Shown here: one piece after another, positions 7,005 to 11,102 of the stretch
How positions within the stretch are numbered: position 1 is the first letter of the stretch
Layout: every line of letters starts with the position of its first letter
Position numbers and translations under genes: made by a program
From: JBGPIK01 sp041484845
GTDB lineage: Bacteria; Desulfobacterota; Binatia; UBA9968
Assembly (NCBI GenBank): GCA_041484845.1
Contig: JBGPIK010000217.1
Location: forward strand, 1 to 11,102
Direction of reading: 5' to 3'
Length of the DNA: 11,102 bases
The notes under the pieces: model-generated
The model's database searches: none
What the model was told of the DNA's origin: nothing
What the model saw: the letters and a program-made list of their open reading frames with translations, nothing else

Positions 7005-7860
7005 AGGTCTGAGCGCGCTGATTCCCGGCGCGAGCGAAGCAAAGAGTGACGGTAAAGACGAAAGCCTCAGTAACGAAGTCGCCGTAGAGCGCATTACGCC
7101 AAGTCCACTCCAACCCCGGCGCACTTTCGATGAAGCGAAAATTTCAGAGTTGGCCGCGTCCATTCGCAACCAGGGAATCATTCAGCCATTGGTCGTTAGG
7201 CGCAAAGGCGATCAGTACGAATTGATCGCGGGGGAACGTCGCTGGCGGGCGGCTATGAAAGCTGGCTTGGAGCACGTGCCGGTCGTTGTGCGTGACGCCA
7301 GCGACCACGAGGCGCTGCAATTGGCGCTTGTTGAAAATCTACAACGAGAAGACTTAAATCCAATCGAAGAAGCAAGCGGCTACCGCCGCTTGCAAGAAGA
7401 GTTTCAGTGGAGTCAAGAAGAGATGGCTGAAAGAGTTGGCAAGAGCCGCCCGGCCATCGCGAACTCCATGCGTCTTCTTGCATTACCGCATGATATCCAG
7501 CAGGAAATCGCAACGGGAAATTTGCCGGCGGGCCAGGCTCGAGCACTCCTGGGCCTACAAAGTGAGCCATTAATCGTTTCCGCTTGCCGCGAAGTAATTG
7601 CCAAGGGCCTGTCGACTCGCGAAACGGAAAAGCTGGTTCGCCATCTAAAATTCGGAAAGAGACGACATCGAGAAACATCCTTAGATCCAAATTTGCGTTC
7701 GGTTGTTGAAGAAATGCAGCGTGCCTTGGGAACGAAAGTACGGTTATTACCAAAATCCAGGTCAACAAAAGGTAAAATCGAAATAGAATATTATTCTCTA
7801 CCAGACCTGGAACGAATCATTCACACCATTACGAGTAGTCAGCTCCGAAATCCTGTTTAA
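6976..7860 (+). CDS. parB: Chromosome-partitioning protein ParB (Spo0J), CTP-dependent parS-binding clamp
   Basis: ParB loads on parS, closes as a CTP-dependent sliding clamp and stimulates ParA. From ATG 6976 the protein has 294 residues. The N-terminus has the KKGLGRGLSALIPG segment typical of the ParA-stimulating tail. The ParB/Srx-type N-domain follows, with SPLQPRRTFDEAKISELAASI, the CTP-binding motif GERRWRA (86-92) and the ENLQRED motif (120-126). The helix-turn-helix that recognises parS begins near 146 (SQEEMAERVGKSRPAIANSM), and a C-terminal dimerisation domain ends in IEIEYYSLPDLERIIHTI. GTG 6964 in the same frame is an alternative, but ATG 6976 has GGAG (6966-6969) six bases ahead and gives the usual N-terminus. 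The start lies inside parA (29-base overlap), indicating translational coupling. Two parS targets lie within 3 kb upstream. The gene ends 14 bases from a convergent gene. Confidence 0.96.
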   Translation: MSSPKKGLGRGLSALIPGASEAKSDGKDESLSNEVAVERITPSPLQPRRTFDEAKISELAASIRNQGIIQPLVVRRKGDQYELIAGERRWRAAMKAGLEHVPVVVRDASDHEALQLALVENLQREDLNPIEEASGYRRLQEEFQWSQEEMAERVGKSRPAIANSMRLLALPHDIQQEIATGNLPAGQARALLGLQSEPLIVSACREVIAKGLSTRETEKLVRHLKFGKRRHRETSLDPNLRSVVEEMQRALGTKVRLLPKSRSTKGKIEIEYYSLPDLERIIHTITSSQLRNPV

Positions 7861-7874
7861 ATGGTTGCCCTAAG

Positions 7875-9938
7875 CTAGGCCTTGTTGAGGAGCAGTCCCT
7901 TTAGTTCTTCCCAATCTACTACGGGTGTCGAGCACGTAGAGTTGTGGCACACGTAAGCGGTGGGCTCGTCATCTAATTGTCTTTTTCCCGCCAGAAGCGG
8001 TGAAATCCTTTCAAGGGGTTCCTCCGGGCCAATTAGCTGGAGAGTTTTATTGGGCAGATATAAAGCCTGTATTCGTTGTAGAAGCTCGACGGTCTTATGA
8101 TCGCTCCGCCGTCCTACGAGAACGATTTCTTTGGGCTTTTTAAGAAACAAATCCAGGGCGCAAAGCATGTGCGCGAAACCAAACGGTTGGTTTTGCATGC
8201 CTTCGTAATAGGACCGCAGCGCCTTCTCGGCGCGTTTCAGATAATCGGCGCTTCCCGTGAAATAATATAGACGGAGCAAAAGCTGCGTTGCCGCCGCATT
8301 ACCCGATGGAACAGAACTGTCATAGACGGGTTTAGCCCGACTAATGAGCTGCTCGTGTGATTTTCCGGTGGAGAAAAAAGCGCCGTCTGTATCGTCCCAG
8401 AACTCCCTGATCATAATCGTTGCCAACCGATCAGCACGTTCCAAATTAGAGCGATCGAACTCGGCTTCATAAAAATCCAAGAGCCCGAGGGCGAGTAATG
8501 CATAGTCATCGAGATAGCCGAGAATCTTAGCGTGGCCGTTCTTGTAAGTGTGTAATAACAGGTCGCCGCGGAACATTTTGTTGTAGAAGAAGGCCACCGT
8601 TTGCCGCGCGGCATCCACATAGTCTGACCGGGGAACAATTTTAATCGCTTCAGCTAGCCCGGAGAGAGCCAGACCGTTCCACGAGGTAAGGATTTTATCG
8701 TCTCTGAAGGGCTTGGGACGTTTTTCCCGTTCGCCAAAAAGCCGGATTTTTGCATCCCTCACCAGCGCGGCAATTTCGTTTGGTTCTTTTCGGAACAACT
8801 TCGCTGCTTGATTGACCGTCAGGACAGGGTGAAGAATATTCTTACCTTCGAAATTGCCGAAATCGGTCACATCGTAAATGCGGCCGAAGATTTCACCCGT
8901 TTCTTCTCCCAGGATTCGATTGATTTCGTCTTGAGTCCAGACGAAATACTTTCCTTCTTCCCCTTCGCTGTCGGCATCTTGCGTCGAATAGAAACCGCCT
9001 TCGGCGTGCAGCATTTCGCGGAGAAGATAGTCTACGGTTTCCTCTACGACTTGTTTAAATGACGGATCACCGGTCGCACAATGCGCCTTGGCGTATATAC
9101 CGACGAGCTGTGCATTGTCATAGAGCATTTTTTCGAAATGCGGCACCAACCACTTCTGGTCGACCGAATAACGGTGAAAACCTCCGCCTAGGTGGTCATA
9201 AATTCCACCGCCCGCCATCCTGAGCAGCGTGTGAGTTACCATATCGCCAAAGCGCCGCTCCTTGGAATGGTGGTACTCGCGGAGAAAAAGCTCGTAAACT
9301 CCGGCATGGGGAAATTTGGGCGCCTGGCCCAGCCCGCCGTGATCAGAATCGTACGATCGGGCAATCTGATCCGCGCTTTGCGCGATTATCTCCGGTGAAA
9401 AACTAGGTGCGCTATCGCTTGATTGGGACATGCGTTGCAGTGCCGTAAGTATTTGTGTAACGCTCTTTTCAACGTCTTGCGGGCGATCTCGATAGGCATT
9501 CGCCACTCCCACCAGGATTTTCGGAAAACCCGGCATACCCTGACGATCTTCGGGCGGAAAATAAGTGCCGCCGTAAAATGGCTTCCGCTCCGGGGTGAGA
9601 AACATAGTCATCGGCCATCCGCCGCGGCCAGTGAGCATCTGCACGGCATTCATGTAGATTTCGTCCAGATCAGGGCGCTCTTCCCGATCCACTTTGATGT
9701 TTACGAAAAGGTTATTCATCAACGCAGCAATCTCTTCATTTTCGAAGGATTCGCGTTCCATGACATGACACCAGTGGCATGCTGAATAACCGATGCTCAA
9801 AAGGATGGGTTTGTTTTCGTTTCTGGATTTTTCGAAGGCTTCGTCTCCCCACGGGTACCAATCTACCGGGTTATGCGCGTGCTGGAGGAGATAAGGGCTG
9901 CTTTCGTGAATTAAACGGTTTGTGTGATGGGATGCCAT
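7875..9938 (-). CDS. YyaL/SPATA20-type thioredoxin-domain protein (DUF255)
   Basis: The 687-residue length equals that of Bacillus YyaL-type proteins. The N-terminal thioredoxin-like domain (about 1-165) contains SSPYLLQHAHNPVDWYPW, the redox-type motif C54-HW-C57, and the GGWPMTMFLTPE and PFYGGTYFPP segments. The remainder is the alpha/alpha-barrel region related to N-acylglucosamine 2-epimerase-like proteins, with HLGGGFHRYSVD, VPHFEKMLYDNAQL and TQDADSEGEEGKYFVW, ending in a Cys-containing AYVCHNSTCSTP segment. No signal peptide, so cytoplasmic. The family is very widespread, but its biochemical role is not established; redox or glycan-related activity has been suggested from domain content only. 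ATG 9938 fits the family N-terminus although no strong Shine-Dalgarno is visible. It converges on parB and has no evident functional tie to partitioning. The 165-base gap upstream (9939-10103) shows no convincing promoter. Confidence 0.93.
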   Translation of the reverse strand: MASHHTNRLIHESSPYLLQHAHNPVDWYPWGDEAFEKSRNENKPILLSIGYSACHWCHVMERESFENEEIAALMNNLFVNIKVDREERPDLDEIYMNAVQMLTGRGGWPMTMFLTPERKPFYGGTYFPPEDRQGMPGFPKILVGVANAYRDRPQDVEKSVTQILTALQRMSQSSDSAPSFSPEIIAQSADQIARSYDSDHGGLGQAPKFPHAGVYELFLREYHHSKERRFGDMVTHTLLRMAGGGIYDHLGGGFHRYSVDQKWLVPHFEKMLYDNAQLVGIYAKAHCATGDPSFKQVVEETVDYLLREMLHAEGGFYSTQDADSEGEEGKYFVWTQDEINRILGEETGEIFGRIYDVTDFGNFEGKNILHPVLTVNQAAKLFRKEPNEIAALVRDAKIRLFGEREKRPKPFRDDKILTSWNGLALSGLAEAIKIVPRSDYVDAARQTVAFFYNKMFRGDLLLHTYKNGHAKILGYLDDYALLALGLLDFYEAEFDRSNLERADRLATIMIREFWDDTDGAFFSTGKSHEQLISRAKPVYDSSVPSGNAAATQLLLRLYYFTGSADYLKRAEKALRSYYEGMQNQPFGFAHMLCALDLFLKKPKEIVLVGRRSDHKTVELLQRIQALYLPNKTLQLIGPEEPLERISPLLAGKRQLDDEPTAYVCHNSTCSTPVVDWEELKGLLLNKA

Positions 9939-10103
9939 CGAAATTCATCGCTGCGCACACTTACCATCACGCTAACATAGATATCCGGCGTGGAAAACCG
10001 GCGCGCGATAGCTAGACTCAACCTACTCGCCGAACCTGGACGGAATCGTAAAAGCGCGATCTTACTGACCTGCGTCAGAGAGATATTTTAGAAAAAGTTT
10101 CGA

Positions 10104-11102
10104 TCAGCGCTCCGGTGAAATCTGCTTGAGAAATCCGCTGGCTTCGATTTCCTTCAGCAGCGCATTGTCTCCGATATCTTCGGGCCTTACATTCTTGGCC
10201 TTCGGGTTAGATTCAGCTGTTACATCGAGAAGAAACTTGATCCCTTTGAGATTCACATACGGGATGGAGCCCAATTTGGGCGCATAGTAATCATAAGTAG
10301 CGGCGAGCGTATCTGAATCGGAGATGCGCAGATGCCGTTCGAGAACCTTCATGCCGAAGGCTCGGTCGCTTTTGTAGCGATGGGTTCCTTCAACCAATGC
10401 CTTTAAGAAATTGTTGGTCAAGTCGCGGTTCTTAGCAATAAAGGATTTGGTTGTGGCTAAACCGGAGTGTTGGTAGTCAAGACCAATTGTTGAGTAATCC
10501 AGGAGTGAACGAAAACCGGATTTCTTGGCCTGATATGCGAACCCTTGTTCGAGTAAAGTTGCTTGAATAGCGCCCTGGGAGACCGCGGCCAAACGTTCCG
10601 CATTTCCGCCGGTCTGGAGAATTGTCACGTCCTTACCAGGTTTGATGCCGTTCTTTTCTAGTCCATAGCGCGCAAGGAAATCCGCTGATCCGCCGAATCT
10701 AGCTATCCCCACCTTTTTACCTCTAAGGTCTTCTATCGAGTTGATACCCTTGGCGACGATTAAATCGTACGGCGCAAAGTTAACCAAACCGGTGATCATT
10801 ACCGCATCCCTGCCGCCAAGATACGCGTTGATCAGTCCCGAACCGGCGACATTGATGAAACCCACATCCCCGGACAGCATTGCCGCCAAAGCCGTCGACG
10901 ACCCGGACATGACAAGCGGCCTGCCGTCGAGCCCGTGCTTTTTAAAGTAGCCGCCGTCAACGGCGGCTAGAATTGGACCGTTAGACGGGGTAATCGATAC
11001 GAGTCCGATATAAACTGTTCTTAAGCCTTGCGCCGCTGCTCCGTCTACTTCTATTAGGAATGAGAGGAGAGCAACGAAGGCGACGATTCCAACCGTTTTC
11101 AT
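10104..11102 (-). CDS. NMT1/SsuA-like ABC transporter substrate-binding protein
   Basis: A 332-residue exported protein with a signal peptide (hydrophobic 4-19, likely cleavage after the AAA at 22-24), followed by a type-2 periplasmic-binding fold of the NMT1/THI5-SsuA/TauA group. Recognisable parts are VYIGLVSITPSNGPILAAVDGGYFKKHGL, SGSSTALAAMLSGDVGFI, SIEDLRGKKVGIARFGG and a C-terminal LLKEIEASGF. The protein would capture a small solute outside the membrane and hand it to an ABC permease; sulfonates, nitrate-like ions, pyrimidine precursors and aromatic acids are all substrates in this family, so the ligand cannot be named. The ATG falls on the last three bases of the window, so a start farther upstream cannot be excluded, though the signal peptide looks complete. 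No permease or ATPase gene lies in the window. A remnant of a paralogue sits at 2502-2672. Confidence 0.88.
   Translation of the reverse strand: MKTVGIVAFVALLSFLIEVDGAAAQGLRTVYIGLVSITPSNGPILAAVDGGYFKKHGLDGRPLVMSGSSTALAAMLSGDVGFINVAGSGLINAYLGGRDAVMITGLVNFAPYDLIVAKGINSIEDLRGKKVGIARFGGSADFLARYGLEKNGIKPGKDVTILQTGGNAERLAAVSQGAIQATLLEQGFAYQAKKSGFRSLLDYSTIGLDYQHSGLATTKSFIAKNRDLTNNFLKALVEGTHRYKSDRAFGMKVLERHLRISDSDTLAATYDYYAPKLGSIPYVNLKGIKFLLDVTAESNPKAKNVRPEDIGDNALLKEIEASGFLKQISPER

Noticed and set aside
6702..7181. Minus-strand open frame across the parA-parB junction
   Set aside because: Antisense to two well-supported genes, with no ribosome site or family resemblance.
7253..7768. Minus-strand open frame of 171 codons inside parB
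   Set aside because: Shadow of the parB coding sequence, with low-complexity, unstructured composition.
7866..7880. Near-palindrome GCCCTAAGCTAGGC between the convergent genes as a bidirectional terminator
   Set aside because: A 5-bp stem interrupted by a bulge and without a T-run is too weak to call.
9423..9785. Plus-strand open frame of 120 codons inside the YyaL-type gene
   Set aside because: Complement of the conserved thioredoxin-domain coding region; no independent support.
9988..10008. Repeated CCGGCG around a short spacer upstream of the YyaL-type gene
   Set aside because: Six-base repeat with no wider symmetry; expected by chance in such sequence.
10065..10078. Hairpin CTGAC-CTGC-GTCAG after the binding-protein gene as a terminator
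   Set aside because: The stem is only 5 bp, and on the minus strand the next T-run is about 12 bases away, so it does not look like an intrinsic terminator.
1..11102. CRISPR arrays, tRNA or rRNA genes, insertion sequences, toxin-antitoxin or defence genes
   Set aside because: No repeat-spacer pattern, RNA gene signature, transposase or defence-type domain could be seen on either strand.

Overview
The window is chromosomal DNA from a bacterium. Its backbone is a chromosome-origin type cluster on the + strand: mnmE, mnmG, parA, parB (about 2781-7860). Two ParB-binding parS sequences lie inside the cluster. One is a perfect 16-base palindrome just after mnmG, and the other is a 15/16 copy that ends on the base before the mnmG start codon. 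The organism cannot be named. Moderate GC, chromosomal parS/ParAB, and more than one NMT1/SsuA-type substrate-binding protein of the kind often multiplied in uncultured soil bacteria (Desulfobacterota/Binatota-like, NC10 or Rokubacteria-like genomes) are compatible with such a lineage, but this is a weak inference.

Layout. 1-527: the C-terminal part of a mandelate-racemase-type enolase-superfamily enzyme, cut by the window edge. 528-804: a 277-base gap with a weak terminator-like hairpin, an inverted repeat and a good -24/-12 (sigma-54-like) promoter match. 805-2466: a secreted protein of 553 residues with a conserved domain of unknown function and two C-terminal Ig-like repeats. 2502-2672: the orphan C-terminal end of a substrate-binding protein gene, a pseudogene remnant. 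2781-7860: mnmE, parS, mnmG, parS, parA, parB. 7875-9938 (- strand, convergent with parB): a YyaL/SPATA20-type thioredoxin-domain protein. 10104-11102 (- strand): a full-length NMT1/SsuA-like substrate-binding protein with a signal peptide, whose apparent start codon is the last three bases of the window.

How the genes work together. MnmE and MnmG form the complex that modifies the wobble uridine of certain tRNAs. ParA and ParB, with the parS sites, form the chromosome partition machinery that acts near the replication origin. The usual neighbours rnpA-yidC-jag (before mnmE) and rsmG (between mnmG and parA) are missing here, so the cluster looks trimmed. Its left border is a rearrangement scar marked by the remnant. 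The flanking genes (enolase-type enzyme, secreted protein, binding proteins) look like accessory uptake and catabolic functions rather than part of the core cluster.

I did not find a convincing new multi-gene system. The points most worth a second look are the parS pair bracketing mnmG (especially the one fused to its start codon), the sigma-54-like promoter before the secreted protein, and the remnant at the cluster border.
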